Below, piece after piece: positions 40,040-52,158 of a stretch of 64,000 nt of DNA. The stretch's first letter is position 1, and each line of letters opens with the position of its first letter. Source of the DNA: Paralvinella palmiformis (taxonomy: Eukaryota > Annelida > Polychaeta > Terebellida > Alvinellidae); the NCBI GenBank assembly GCA_025642065.1, contig JAODUP010000468.1:362501-426500 (forward strand). Direction: 5' to 3'. The notes below the pieces were generated by a model. The model was not told the origin of the DNA and ran no database searches. It was given only the letters and a program-made list of their open reading frames with translations. A program made the position numbers and the translations under genes.

Positions 40040-40205
40040 CTGAGCCAGGGCCATATAACTCGTGTAGGCCAAATGGTGTAGACCAAACGGTTCCAATGAC
40101 CTTCAAAGCTAATTAGACAAAGTGGAAGATGAAATACTCACCAGGCTAGGATTAGAAGCCATATCCTAGAGGTCGGTTGCCAATTTACTATACATGCGTG
40201 CCCTT
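40040..40205 (-). mobile_element. SINE family A copy, degenerate
   Basis: On the minus strand a box B-like CTTCTAATCC is followed by TTCATCTTCCACTTTGTCTA and AGCTTTGAAGGTCATT, in the family order. The tail is not evident. Old copy. Confidence 0.6.
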
Positions 40206-40313
40206 TTAACAAGGGTCTTGTTGGATATAAAGGTTCACCTTTAAGCCATGCAAGTGGTACTCATTCAAGTGGAATAAAATAGCAATTTCTCATCATGATT
40301 AATGCGATCATTT

Positions 40314-40316
<3 letters not shown>

Positions 40317-40354
<38 letters not shown>

Positions 40355-40474
40355 TGTGTGTGTGCATGCATGCGTGCGTGCATGTGTGTATGCGTGCATG
40401 CATGAGTGCGTGCGTGCATGCGTTCGTGTGTGTGCGAGTGTGTGTGTGTTTGTGCGAGTGTGTGTGTGTGTGTG
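40317..40474 (+). repeat. (TA)n followed by GT/GCAT-rich repeat
   Basis: A TA tract (40317-40351), then degenerate TGCATGCG/GTGT dinucleotides to about 40474. Confidence 0.9.
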
Positions 40475-40760
40475 TCCTAAAATGAACCCTACGCTTTATC
40501 TATATTGTACTTAAAATTGTTTTGTTTAATTTACAATAACATGATCAAATATCAAACTCATAACAATAAAATAAATAATCAAGATATGAATTATGAGATA
40601 TGACAGGTTCCATTTCGAAATGTTTTATTAAATGTCTTGATTAGCATAGATTCAACTGATGATCATTCCCATATGGGATATTATCAATATTTCAACAAAT
40701 TCACTACCGTATCAGACAGTTTATATGTTAGAGTTCACCAAAACATCAGTTTTCAATATA

Positions 40761-40838
40761 GTTATAGATAGATAGAAAGAAAGATAGAAAGATAGATAGA
40801 TAGATAGATATATAGATAGATAGATAGATAGATAGATC
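40761..40838 (+). repeat. (GATA)n microsatellite
   Basis: GATA/GAAA tetramers directly abutting the 5' end of the LINE fragment that follows. Confidence 0.92.
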
Positions 40839-40841
40839 GGT

Positions 40842-41450
40842 AGCACTTGTAATTGTATCTCAAATAGACTATTGTAACTCCCTGTTATATGGCATATCTG
40901 AATATAACACGAATTCAGAATACTGCAGCTCGTATAGTGACAAATAATGAAAAATATGACCATATCACCCCTATTCTTCAAAACCTACATTGGCTACCTG
41001 GTAGACAGCATATCCATTTCAAGACTGTATTAATAACTTCTAAATATATTAGTGATATGGCATCTTAATACCTGTGTAAACTGGTGTCCATTAGAAAGTC
41101 ATCCCGAAAACTCAGGTCATCCAGTCAGATACTATTGCAGGTGCCAGTATCTCGGCTCAAGTCATATGGTGATTGTGCGTTTAGTGTTACAGCTCCCAAT
41201 TCGTGGACTAGGTTGCCGGCAAAAATTAGAAATGTATCCGCTCTTGACATTTTAAAATCTGTTATAAAAACACACTTATTCAAGGTTGCTTTCATAGATA
41301 AATAATTATTATCTTTTAAACGAATTACATGTTTTTTTACAAACATATTATTTGGGGGTATTATTATATTACATATTATTTCTACAGCGCCTTTGATGGG
41401 CTCCTGCTAGTAAGGGCGCTTTATTAAAGATGCATTATTATTATTATTAT
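40842..41450 (+). mobile_element. LINE 3' fragment (CR1/L2-like), 5'-truncated, decayed
   Basis: Encodes the end of a LINE reverse transcriptase: YDHITPILQNLHWLP, then SIRKSSRKLRSSSQILLQVP and a SYGDCAFSVTAP segment, after which the frame stops and a 3' UTR ends CAGCGCCTTTGATGGGCTCC...AAGGGCGCTTTATTAAA with an ATT tail. It has an internal stop (near 41067) and a small deletion. The copy at 58.85 kb is clearly the same family. Confidence 0.88.
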
Positions 41451-42244
41451 ATAGAAGAATGTTAAATTACACGGAATATTGGAATCTCTAATTTGACCTT
41501 TCGCTCCCAGATTTGTAAACCTCAGGAATGACAGAACACAAAGTTGATACAACGAACTTCTTTCGTAAAAACGAACACATGGCAGATTTAAAAACATTGA
41601 ATCGTGTGAAATACACTCAGTATCTTAAATTATGGAAAATGCAATACACGTTTCTTGTAGAAACCTAACAACCTCCAGCGATACCTTGGATGTCGATGAT
41701 CTCCAGTTTAACATCCATACTCTAAACCTTTGATCAATTACATCGAACACTAATGACCTATGAAGAGGATGACAACGATGTCATCCACTTTATGAAGGGG
41801 ACGATTGGTTACGCCGAAGAAAATAAATTTGCCTTAAGCACATCATTAGAATCCTTTCCAACACACCGTTGGGTTTCCTTTCAAAGTCTCGCTCACAGCT
41901 GACACGCTTATAGGCATACCAAGCTTTTGCATAAAGTCAGACGCTCTCTCAATCCGATTGATTGTTCATCAAGTATGGCTGTATAACTCAGAGCGCGATT
42001 GATACTTGTTATTGGTGACTCGGCTTGACTCCATTTGTGCTGTCTTATTATTAGATCAATTAGTGAGTATCGGTAAAGATTTAGCTTAAAAGCCACCGAC
42101 AATAAATAAACTGATGATCCGTTCTGTGTAAGATTGTTTGTGATCGTCGTAATTCAACATTAATTTATGTTCATATTCCTGAAACGAATGGAACACTTTA
42201 AGATTGCCAATGATGAAACACTTACAACGACATATAGCTCTTAT
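41451..42244. other. Non-coding stretch
   Basis: Nothing recognisable. Confidence 0.6.
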
Positions 42245-42433
42245 TGAGGAGAAGAGGTTTGCATGCTGTGTTGATGTCAACGGTTGGTCGTTTGGTTTGG
42301 TTAGTCTCCGGAACTAGTCACTTCTTGTCACCCTCTCAGTTAAATAGAAATAGGTGTGAACCGGATTCAAACCCACGACATGGAGCTTTGCAGCGCACTG
42401 CCTTAACCACTGTTCTATTAGAACGCCCGTGTT
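42245..42433 (-). mobile_element. tRNA-derived SINE-like repeat, second family
   Basis: On the minus strand, box A-like TGGTTAAGGCAG (42399-42410) and box B-like GGTTTGAATCC (42363-42373) are correctly ordered and spaced. The sequence between them resembles a tRNA-derived SINE head and is unlike family A. The 3' end and any target duplication were not resolved. Confidence 0.6.
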
Positions 42434-42514
42434 AATTATCGAACCGTTCTGAGTCGCGATATAACGTGTATATGTTTTGTGAAATATTCACATTTTCAAA
42501 TAATCAACGACAAT

Positions 42515-43065
42515 GACAATAACAAGGTAATAGGTCATTGATAAAAGTCTTCCAAAGTCTTCTGTCCTGGGCTTTCTTTTCAAGCTCCCTCCAGCTGTAA
42601 CCTGTCCTCTTTATGACTGTCAGGAGATCCCTTCTCCACGTATTTCATGGGTGTCCTCTTTTTCTCTTTCCTTGTGGGTTCCATGTTAGGGCCTGCCTGG
42701 TGATGGTTGATGCTGGTTTCCGGAGTGTGTGACCAATCCACCCCCCATCGTCTCCTTCTGATCTCATCTCCAGTATTCTGTTGGTGTGTTTTCTCATAGT
42801 GTCTGTCATTGAAGATGTTTGGCCAGCGAATTTGGAGGATTATGGTCAGACAATTATTCATAAAGGTCAGTAATTTCTTGGTGGTGCTGTTAGTTGTCCT
42901 CCATGTCTCTGCTCCATATAATAGTAGAGACTTCACATCGGAGTTACACAGGTGTATCTTTGTGTGTAATGACAACACTGGAGCTCCAGATGTTCTTGAG
43001 CTGTATAAATGCTCCTCTAGCCTTGCCAACCCCTGCCTTAACATCCGCATCTGTACCACGGTGTT
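42515..43065 (-). pseudogene. LINE reverse transcriptase C-terminus (RTE-like), frameshifted
   Basis: On the minus strand the peptide contains [26 protein letters not shown] and a [11 protein letters not shown] segment, the usual order at the end of RTE-type LINE proteins. The upstream part (DADVKAGVGKARGAFIQLK) and the last part (EKKAQDRRLWKTFINDL) lie in other frames, so at least two frameshifts (near 42975 and 42585) are present. It is 5'-truncated against a trinucleotide-repeat block. RTE is my best clade call; the LINE assignment is firm. Confidence 0.82.
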
Positions 43066-43074
43066 TATCAATAA

Positions 43075-43364
43075 TAATATGAATACAAGTACTAATACTA
43101 CCACTAATACTACTACTAATAAAACTAAAAACAATACAACTACTTCTAGTACTACTACTATTACTACTACTATTACCACTACTGCTACTACTGATATTAT
43201 TACTACTACTACTAATAATAATAACAACAATTACTACTATTACTTCTTATACTACTACTACTACTACTACTACTACTATTATTACTACTACTACTAGTAC
43301 TACTACTACACTACTAATAATAGTAATTATAATAATAATACAAATACTACTACTACTACTAGTG

Positions 43365-43404
<40 letters not shown>

Positions 43405-43509
43405 GACGACGACTAATAATAATAATAATAATACTATTACTAATACTACTTCTACTACTATTACTACTACAACTACTTCAACTACTACTACCACCACTTC
43501 TTATACTAA

Positions 43510-43542
<33 letters not shown>

Positions 43543-43608
43543 TAATAATAATAATAATAATAATAACAGCAGTACAGATACTTCTACTATTACTATTGCA
43601 ACCACTAC

Positions 43609-43695
<87 letters not shown>

Positions 43696-43696
43696 A
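43075..43696 (+). repeat. ACT/AAT/ATT trinucleotide block
   Basis: About 620 bp of TAC, AAT and ATT trinucleotides with many interruptions, ending in opposed (ATA)n (43611-43650) and (ATT)n (43653-43694) tracts that can pair as a hairpin. Long leucine, asparagine, tyrosine and isoleucine frames across it are artefacts. Confidence 0.93.
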
Positions 43697-44010
43697 AGCT
43701 TGTGATAATAGGCAAGGCTCTTAGTGGTTTCACGTCCATCGAAGTGTCACTTTTGATGTTCCACATTTCAATTTGTGTCGAGTAGAGCATCATGTTCGTA
43801 TGTTGTTTATTATTGCCGTTAAACATGTTGTCGATGATGAAATGATCCAGTGACGCAGACATCTTTCGAACTCTTCTTATTAGATGCGGTGATATGCGTT
43901 TCCTGTCTGGTCTGACTTTTGGCACTGACTTTTTTTCACGGTTCGAGATTATCTGTGCCTGTGCCTTATTATACACAGCTAAAACACACACACACACACA
44001 GACACACACT

Positions 44011-44070
<60 letters not shown>

Positions 44071-45639
44071 ACACACACACACAAACCACATACACACGCG
44101 CGCGCACGCAGCCATACATACACTGGCAAGCAATCATGCACGTACGGAAGAACGCACACATTCAGATATATAGGTTATAGTTATATATCTTACATATCAC
44201 CAATCTTTGGAACGACACGTTATGATATAGACGGCTGCAACAAATATGTAATTTGGACTCCGATTCACGCATTAAATTGATCTGCTTAATCGATGAAAGC
44301 AATAAATCTGTTGCTAACACGGTGTACATGTCATTAAATAAATACTATCTTTATGTTACCACAAACGAAACGTATGACTTCATGAGAGTATGGATTCAGG
44401 CGGAACTTTTCATAGGGACTGAAAAGTTGCATTAAATTTGATGATGTTATCGATTAATGCATTATTCTGTAACGAATTATAAGATGTATGCTAGATATAG
44501 AAGTTATGGATATGGATGTTGTTCCCCCCCCCATGGCTCACCTTTATCATAGCTTATCATAATATATTCTTGACCTTTATACACCTAGCAATGCGTATCA
44601 TCCACACCATCTTCAATGGGTTAATATCGAGTAATCAACAAATGCATTACGGCACGACCTTCTTTAATGGCGTTGTTTAGCGAACTGATGCATCATAACA
44701 GAGTAGACTGTCATCGAAAAACGTCGGATGACTGTTAGACCTGACTGTTAATATACTAATTGGACGCCGAATGGAAACCAGAACTCTATTAGATCCCGAC
44801 AGCATCTGCTAAACGAAGCATTGTAACGAGCTAACTGACAAACACCACCTTTACCAAGGGATCGGTAGAGTAGGAAGGTCGATGTGTTGATGTTTAGCAG
44901 CAGTAGAACAGATGTACTACGGAAGAGCTGTCGTTTTAGTTAACGTCTGAGTATCGCCATACGACAACCCCCTACCTGACCTTGATCGCTATCAATATCG
45001 GTAATTCTTCCGTGCAGTACGATGACATTTTAAATGGATTATTGATGGACGATTTCATTAACGATGAAAGATGTTCTGGAACGAACATCAAGGTAAACAT
45101 GTGTACCAGTAATGTCATTAATAACTAACAAATGTCTGGTCAACATAAATTTCTATAAAACATGACACGGTGTATATAATATTGGAAGCGCAGAGTGAAG
45201 GTACAATGGATGAGAAACTAATGCCATTAGGCCTGACCTGCAATGTGTTTGATGGCCAACGAATCCCCCCGTTCCTTGTTTCCGATAAAATGTGGGAGGC
45301 GAAAACTTTTGTGGTCGGAGATCGCCTCTATTGCCTTGTAGGTTAGAAAGAGGGGGGAATCCTTGTGGAAAGTTGTAAGTTTTACTCCTAGCCGTAGTAT
45401 TATGGTAGGTAAAGTTTATCCTCTAGTCTGGTAACTGACAAGGTTTCTCCGCCGAAAATGCCTTCTATCGGAAATTCAGAATGTATTTAGAATTAGTTCC
45501 CATGGTGTATAACATAGGCGTTTCCATCATTCCAGCCAGCCAATAGTAGTAGTAGTAGTAGTATTAGTATAAACCTTCTCGTATGAGCTTTTGTTATCTT
45601 CTACATAGGTCAACATATTTCTCAATACATTTCTGTTCC
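43697..45639. other. Non-coding stretch
   Basis: Holds a compound AC array (about 43984-44085) with GC interruptions at its end, and (TAG)n at about 45546-45563. No exon recognised. Confidence 0.6.
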
Positions 45640-45953
45640 GATGATGCAGTAATTAGAGGATTGCGTTGCAAAATTTCAAGTTATCAGTTCGAATCCGACG
45701 CATAGCTGTGAATGCGAGATATGTCTCATTTGGCAGCCGCCCTACAACCATATGTTCCATTATGGTGTCCAGCCACGGAGCTAGAGAACTCAACTCAACA
45801 TTCGCATGAATATTGAATTAAGTTGACTTGTTTAGCCTAGGACCTGGTTGCCCCTCGGTCACATGTCTAAGATTGTGACGAGTACCTAGACTAACTAACT
45901 CAACTCGACATTTATTTTAGTTGTCTAGCTTCGTGGCTAGACACCACTGGAAT
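45640..45953 (+). mobile_element. tRNA-like head followed by a foldback element
   Basis: Box A-like TGATGCAGTAATTAGAGGA (about 45642-45660) and box B AGTTCGAATCC (45686-45696) form a tRNA-like head of a third type. Downstream, TGGTGTCCAGCCACGGAGCT (45768) pairs with the reverse complement of GCTTCGTGGCTAGACACCA (45929-45947), giving a roughly 190-bp inverted structure with GAACTCAACTCAACAT-type arms. Whether head and foldback are one element is not certain. Confidence 0.55.
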
Positions 45954-46015
45954 ATCAGTTTAAAGCTAAGTGTCAAATCTCATCATGTCACCATTAAACA
46001 CATTGTCGCGATCAC

Positions 46016-46172
46016 ATGATGATGATGATGATAATTGATGTTTTACGGTAACCTTTATGCACATCTTCGGAAAAACGAGCCGAGCGACACTCAAAGATGA
46101 TGAAGCGAAGTCAAAGATGAAACACCCTTCAAATATGCCCACGCCGAGATTCGAACTCAGGTGGTATTGGTT
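46016..46172 (-). mobile_element. SINE family A copy 5, head truncated
   Basis: ATC-type tail, TGATGTTTTACGGTAAC, body, and box B (GTTCGAATCTC) with the head ending at GGTATTGG. Flanks TTGTCGCGATCA (46003) and TTGTCGCCACCA (46171) are a possible, imperfect target duplication. Confidence 0.85.
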
Positions 46173-48037
46173 GTCGCCACCAGAAACGTTATCAGAAACA
46201 TTTGACGTAAATACCTAATTGCTCTTTCAAATAAGCTAATCTCATCAATAACTCATCGCCTAATGGTGGTCGTGCGTTTTCACAGATTCTATGACGTCAT
46301 ACGTTTACTTTTGGATTCACATAACAGCAAATGCTTGTAACTATTCTTATGAAACATTTATATATTTACTAGTATGTTGCGGGCGTTTTACTATTGAACA
46401 CCAGATTCAGTTAGCATTTAGCTGCGAAATATGAACTAATGTTAAAACTAAAAAAAAACACAATTATGTCCTAGACAGTCTTAAGGCTCTACTTCACTAA
46501 ATGATATTGTGAAGGATATCAAATCCGAGATCACTTAACTACATCATTCTGAACTTATTATATTTTATAATTGGACGATGGTCATCTTAAACATTTTTTT
46601 ATCTCTTACTGAATGCCCAAAATCATGATTGTGTGTCGGTAAATATAATCTTTTTAATTGATGAGAATTCTTGTTAAATGGTGCTTTGACAAAGAGTTTC
46701 GATGCTATTGTTTGATTGCCATTTGCGGACACTGTAGCTTAGTTGGCCAACCTCCATAAAGACAAGCTCCATCAGTACAATTTGTTTCTAGCCTTTTTCA
46801 ATCAGCTCTTTGATAACATTTACATGATTAGCATCAGGAATCACACATCCCTTCCTTGAACGCAATTCGTTATACGCGTACCTTGTTATCTATTTAGGAA
46901 AACACGAATCATTCCAAATTGGCTACTACTTAATTCTTTAGTCACTTAAGGAAAGTTATAGGGACTATTATAGAGTAAATAGGTACCTTTAATGAGCGTA
47001 CAAATTAAAGCAACTCCGCAATAAAATGGTTTTATGAAGATTACGAGACGTTGGTTGTAGTTTATCCACATTAACTCGTGTTGTTAAAATATAAAACGTA
47101 CGTGCCTTTTAACACCTACGGTTACATGTCTAATATGAGGTTCTAAAAAGCTAACTGGCTGAACAGGTTCCTCTGTTAAGTTCAAATACACCAATCTATT
47201 TATACTTAAGTCGGCAATTAATGTTAGCAGCCACTTACTCACCAGTCCTACATTCAAACCACTTTATGTCAGAAACTATATTTGAATATTGCTTCATAAT
47301 ATCGTGTTGGTTTTAACCTTAATAATATTGAATAGTTTAAACAGCATTGCCCCGAGCTAGATTCTACGAGTTGATTATTTTCATTACCAACCTTCATCGT
47401 AATTTGTCGTTATCGTAACTAGTAAAATTATGTTATGATGTTATTATCGCATACTGCAAATCGCCATTCTTGTTATATCGACCCGATCTTTGGTGATTAT
47501 TGGGCGTGTTAATAGTAACTGCTTCAGGACGAAACCTAATTAGCTTCGACCTGCTCAACGCTGTACAAGTGTATTAATAAGGGAAATTATCGAGCAAGGC
47601 TTCTAAATGAATAAGCCGATAAAAGCTTTCTGCAGGAATCTGCATCGTGTTGTTTTATTGTTGTGCTGTTGGCGTAATTAGCATTTACTGTTATTTGCTT
47701 ATCCGGGGAAAACAGAGATAAAATTAACAAATTACGAAAAGACGGTCGAATTTTGTTAATTAGGATTTCATGCTGATTGGTTTATTCTCATTAGAACATA
47801 GGAAATTGTACGGGCATTCAATAAAAGCAATAACCATGGCAACGAGTACATGTTACAGAGTTATTTCTGTATGTTACGCCATCCCGGTCGTAAATGTGAA
47901 GAAAGGGCAGGTATTCTATTCGGATTTATTATAATATAATTAATATTTACAGAGACTGTATTGAACAGGTAGAAATATATTAAAAACATTCCTGAGCTCT
48001 ATAAGTAGAGTACGGATAGCCTCTTACTGCCCCACCT

Positions 48038-48096
<59 letters not shown>

Positions 48097-50120
48097 ATTG
48101 TATATACCTATCTGTCTATCTGCTTCCAGAATACTCAAAACCAATTTGATGCCACGTCAAATATAATCGCTTACTGTTGTCTGTACTGCCATAAATATGA
48201 TGCCTCCCATTGTACACCCAATAATAAACAACCAACGCCATAATAATCAGAAACAGGAAGCTGTACTATGAGAAATTATACAACAAGCATGCGTGCACAC
48301 ACGCGCACGCACACACACACGCGCACACACACGTACGCACACTATTCTAACACTAAGGTTCAACGTTCGGCTAAAATATGTAGGTTGGCCGTTTTATCAT
48401 CTTCATCTCTTGACATTTACGTTTATTTGTTTACACACATATACGCACACAAATACACACACACACAAACGCAGAAACACACAAATGCAATGATAGAACA
48501 ATACACTCTGCTGATGGCTAACGGACAAATACCATATATCGTCCTAGATTGGTTACATAATTATCATGTGGAGATCATCACCTATTTACACTGACACTAC
48601 AGAATGTTATCACGGAATATAAATTACAGTGTGTGACGTTAAACTCTCCTATAAACATCATTGACATCCAGTGAAAGAAACGGCTGGTATCGACGTGCAG
48701 TTTAACAGACATTCGATTATCCATACGCAAATTGGCAGTTATGCTCATATGACAGCACACTCTTCTGCAATTAAATACCTGGCCGAATTTCTGAATATCT
48801 ATATCGAAGCGTTCATTTTATGTTCGGTGTACGCTTAGACAATATGACATTAATAACAAAGGCTTCGCTAGTCGGCACACGGACAATAACAGGCGTATAT
48901 TCGGATGCGCTAACATGCAAGATTTTATTTCGATACTACAGGGCAATCTATGGCAGTTGCTTAAATGTTCCATCTAATGAAACGTGACTGTTTCATGTTC
49001 TACGACTTGGTTAATTAATTAATTAGTTAATTTATATAATTAATAACCTGCATAAATATCTTTCGGTGCTTGTCATACTGGATACAGATACCTGGTCCAT
49101 TACTCTAGGCTGAAGAACCACAAGGTATCCAGAAAAATGGAAATCCGAGTGTATTTCGATGAATTCGTACAGATGATGTCATCTTAGAGAACAGAGGCTA
49201 CACCAGAAAATATACGAAGGGATTTATACATCATGTAATAGGTTTATGCACCATTGAACGATGCAATGCCTATGGAAGGTGACATTTCTCCTGTAATAAA
49301 TAATTCGGACGGTTAGACCGCGAAGATACAGGTAATCTCGCAACAAACAAAGAACATCAACGTAATCATCTACTCGAAGGTTCTGGTCATTGCAATCGAG
49401 TTTTGAATATTTAGCGCCGCTCTGAAGGATTAGTGTCAAATCCATCAGCTGTCAGCATGCCAACTGTTTACATACTCGTTCCAGCTGGCACTTGGTTGAG
49501 GAAATACCTAATACGTGCTGCATTCCGAATACGGTGTCCTATATCACATATGTGATATCGAGATTATTAAATCGCGGATATTGTGGCACATATAATCCCA
49601 TAGAGAGGCCGACTGCTTTGTTTGGCTTTGGCCGCGGCCGCGGCTTGGACACCATATGTGATTGAATATCTTGCAGATACATATCACAATTGGTTTGAAC
49701 CATAATCTGGGCGGCAGCCCAAATGGTAGGGAACCGTGTTTTATGGCTTTCAGTAGTGCTGAGACTTTAAAATGGAACTTCACGTAGTCAACACTCAATT
49801 TGAGCCGATTAGTGGGTGAATTAAGATGCGACTCCTTTTGTAGTTCATCGTGTACATTTTCTGACGTTTGAATGAAGTCCACGCTCTAGTCTATGGTTAT
49901 ATAATTTCGATATATTGTCGTCATTTTTATTTATGTCGTACGGGTTTCTTGTTATATGAATTAATTATTTCGTACGGCAACTCAAACAATATAATGAAAG
50001 AGTATGTTGTTCTGCAATTGTTATAAAGCGGATCTTCATTGTGTGGATGTTATCATTTTTAATATCATATTATCCTACACCAGCATCCATTGTTTGTGTA
50101 TTCACTACTCCTAGTAGCTA
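46173..50120. other. Non-coding stretch
   Basis: No gene recognised. (CT)n(TA)n at about 48042-48097; CA-rich runs at about 48290-48342 and 48433-48486. A short palindromic GGCCGCGGCCGCGGC lies near 49630 inside a minus-strand frame (49544-49882) that I cannot assign. Confidence 0.55.
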
Positions 50121-50124
50121 ACTT

Positions 50125-50159
50125 TTTATTTAATTACAGCCGTCGTTATCATATTTATT
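50125..50159 (-). terminator. Polyadenylation signal candidates for receptor 3
   Basis: Two minus-strand AATAAA motifs, at 50154-50159 and 50125-50130, about 100 and 130 bp past the stop codon. Confidence 0.45.
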
Positions 50160-50255
50160 ATTATATAAACACTACATGCAGAATAACCCGCTACGTACCC
50201 TTAAAATATATTTCTTATAAATATATATAAATATAACTCTTCCAACCGAGTTATG

Positions 50256-51374
50256 TCACTTCGGAATTGCTAACTTTTCTTCTGAAGAAGCATCCTCTTC
50301 AGCAAGGCGTCGAGTTCTTGTTATCGGTAACGGTTGTCCATCTCGCTTGCAAGTAACCGTCTGGTTCAGTTGATGACGGAACTTTCTGCTGAACATGGAA
50401 TAAATAACGAAGTTTACGGCGCAGCTGAATGTTACCATCACATTGCTGATATTGGACACGAACCGTCGCTTGACCTCCAGGTGGCGGAATTTGACGAAGC
50501 AAACTTGCAGTGCCCAGAAGACCTGCGCTATCATCGTGACGACATTAGATACGAGGCAAACGATGACGACCGCGACGACGATTAGCGTCACGCTTCGACT
50601 GGATGACGTCATGATAAGACTGGCGACGTAGCTGTTTTGGCGGTCTCTGTTGGCGATCATCGAGTGTCGTCTGATGTAGGCCCGACGTAGGACACCCAGA
50701 AGTCGGATATTGAGGAAGATCAACAAACTCATTGGAACTAGGTACATGACCAGGAGGAATAGCAGTATCCTGTATATTAGCGTATAACTGCTGTTTTTTA
50801 CTAGCGCCGTCAGTTGGAAGTCGTTGTCGTCGCCGAGTTTAAACTCAAAGAATCTCGGCGTCGAAAACAGGAACGTCGCCAAAACGATGACGCCGATGAT
50901 GACGTAGGTACGACGTAACGTACAGAGGCGTTGCGCCTGTAAAGGATAGCAGACGGCGATATAGCGATCTATCGTCATGACGACCGTTATCCAGGTGTCT
51001 GTTAGACGGAAGAAGTAGACGCACGGATAGAGCGAGACGAAGATGTAATGATACACGTCATTGTAAGATTGCCAGCCGACGTACCTCATCGATCGGAGCA
51101 ATATAGAACTGATTAATATCAGGGTATCGGCTATGGCCAACGCCTGGAGGAGGATGTTCGTCGTCAGACGCTTCTTCTGTCGGCACAAGACGACGAATAC
51201 TAAAATATTGGCAAAAATGCCCAAAACTGCGATCGGAAATGAGAGAATCACCTCACACACGAACCTCATCATCTGCAGTCTCGGGTCATCGACGCATAGC
51301 AAATTGGTGTCATTCGAGGATTTCTTATTATTCCAAGTGTACGTTGCTGGAGAGGAGCTGTCTTCATTCTCCAT
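50256..51374 (-). CDS. FMRFamide receptor-like GPCR 3, single coding exon
   Basis: Class A receptor, 372 aa, closest to receptor 1. The ATG at 51374 (GGGATGG context) is the first ATG after an in-frame TAA at 51414-51416. Seen: N-glycosylation at N21; TM1 about 38-64 with N56; D83 in TM2; DRY 136-138; PLQAQRLCT; TM4 ending PRFFEF (173-178); ECL2 GDDNDFQLT shared with receptor 1; TM5 202-229; TM6 264-289; NFVIY 321-325; C342 possibly palmitoylated; a short acidic tail. F112 sits where the usual TM3 cysteine would be, and ECL2 has no cysteine. A splice-acceptor-like TTATTTCAG ends at 51418, so a 5' UTR intron is possible. The C-terminal tail is about 30 residues shorter than in receptors 1 and 2. 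Region 50886-51180 is about 99% identical to receptor 1. Confidence 0.94.
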   Translation of the reverse strand: MENEDSSSPATYTWNNKKSSNDTNLLCVDDPRLQMMRFVCEVILSFPIAVLGIFANILVFVVLCRQKKRLTTNILLQALAIADTLILISSILLRSMRYVGWQSYNDVYHYIFVSLYPCVYFFRLTDTWITVVMTIDRYIAVCYPLQAQRLCTLRRTYVIIGVIVLATFLFSTPRFFEFKLGDDNDFQLTALVKNSSYTLIYRILLFLLVMYLVPMSLLIFLNIRLLGVLRRAYIRRHSMIANRDRQNSYVASLIMTSSSRSVTLIVVAVVIVCLVSNVVTMIAQVFWALQVCFVKFRHLEVKRRFVSNISNVMVTFSCAVNFVIYSMFSRKFRHQLNQTVTCKRDGQPLPITRTRRLAEEDASSEEKLAIPK

Positions 51375-51420
51375 CCCGTTAAGTACCAAGTTACGCTGAG
51401 ATTTCTGCTTCGTTTATCTG

Positions 51421-52122
51421 AAATAATTCAGAGGAATCAATATTTGTTGGAAAACAATATCTACCTGTGCTAATCCTTGAGCTGGTATGAACTATGATCA
51501 ATGACGTCAACTATAGGATACGTACGTGCTCCAGCTCTATATTTGTCTCTCGCCCTTTCTTCTCCATGTATCTATGTTGTATAATCCGTAAACATCTGTT
51601 CTTCATATAGATGCGAGGCAGATATGAGGCTTGGTGATAATACATATAGAGCAAATGACGTTGATGGGGATTAACCAGCAAATGAAACAACCTTCTGCCC
51701 CCTTTTACGGTAGCAGGTAATTGACATGCGGGTCGATTAGAATGATTGATTGAAGTTCTTCAGCTGAAATGACGTTCATATTATTAATGGCTGGTAGGAG
51801 TGGTATCATTTGATACCTAAAAATATACGGACAATAATACACACCTGCGTATTGTAATAAAGTACCAACTAGGCTACATCTGTGGAACAAGTGAGAACCT
51901 ATAAGAGGATGTCTACGTCGTACTTGTGATTACGCCAATCTAGGTCATCAATCAATGTATCACAAACATAAACAGTTGTAGTTAACAGATGTGTCACGTC
52001 ATGATATCGTGATAGCGTGATGATTCTGCTGATTTTCGTTGTCCTCCTGATAGGCTAAAGTTCTAATGATAATATTGATGACCTTGATGCTAATATTGTT
52101 GTTTTTGATCATGTTTGTGAGT

Positions 52123-52158
<36 letters not shown>

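Noticed and set aside
43608..44159. Cys/Val-rich frame over a CA array
   Set aside because: Microsatellite translation.
49544..49882. 112-codon minus-strand frame with a GC-rich palindrome
   Set aside because: No domain and no neighbouring exons; cannot be told from chance.
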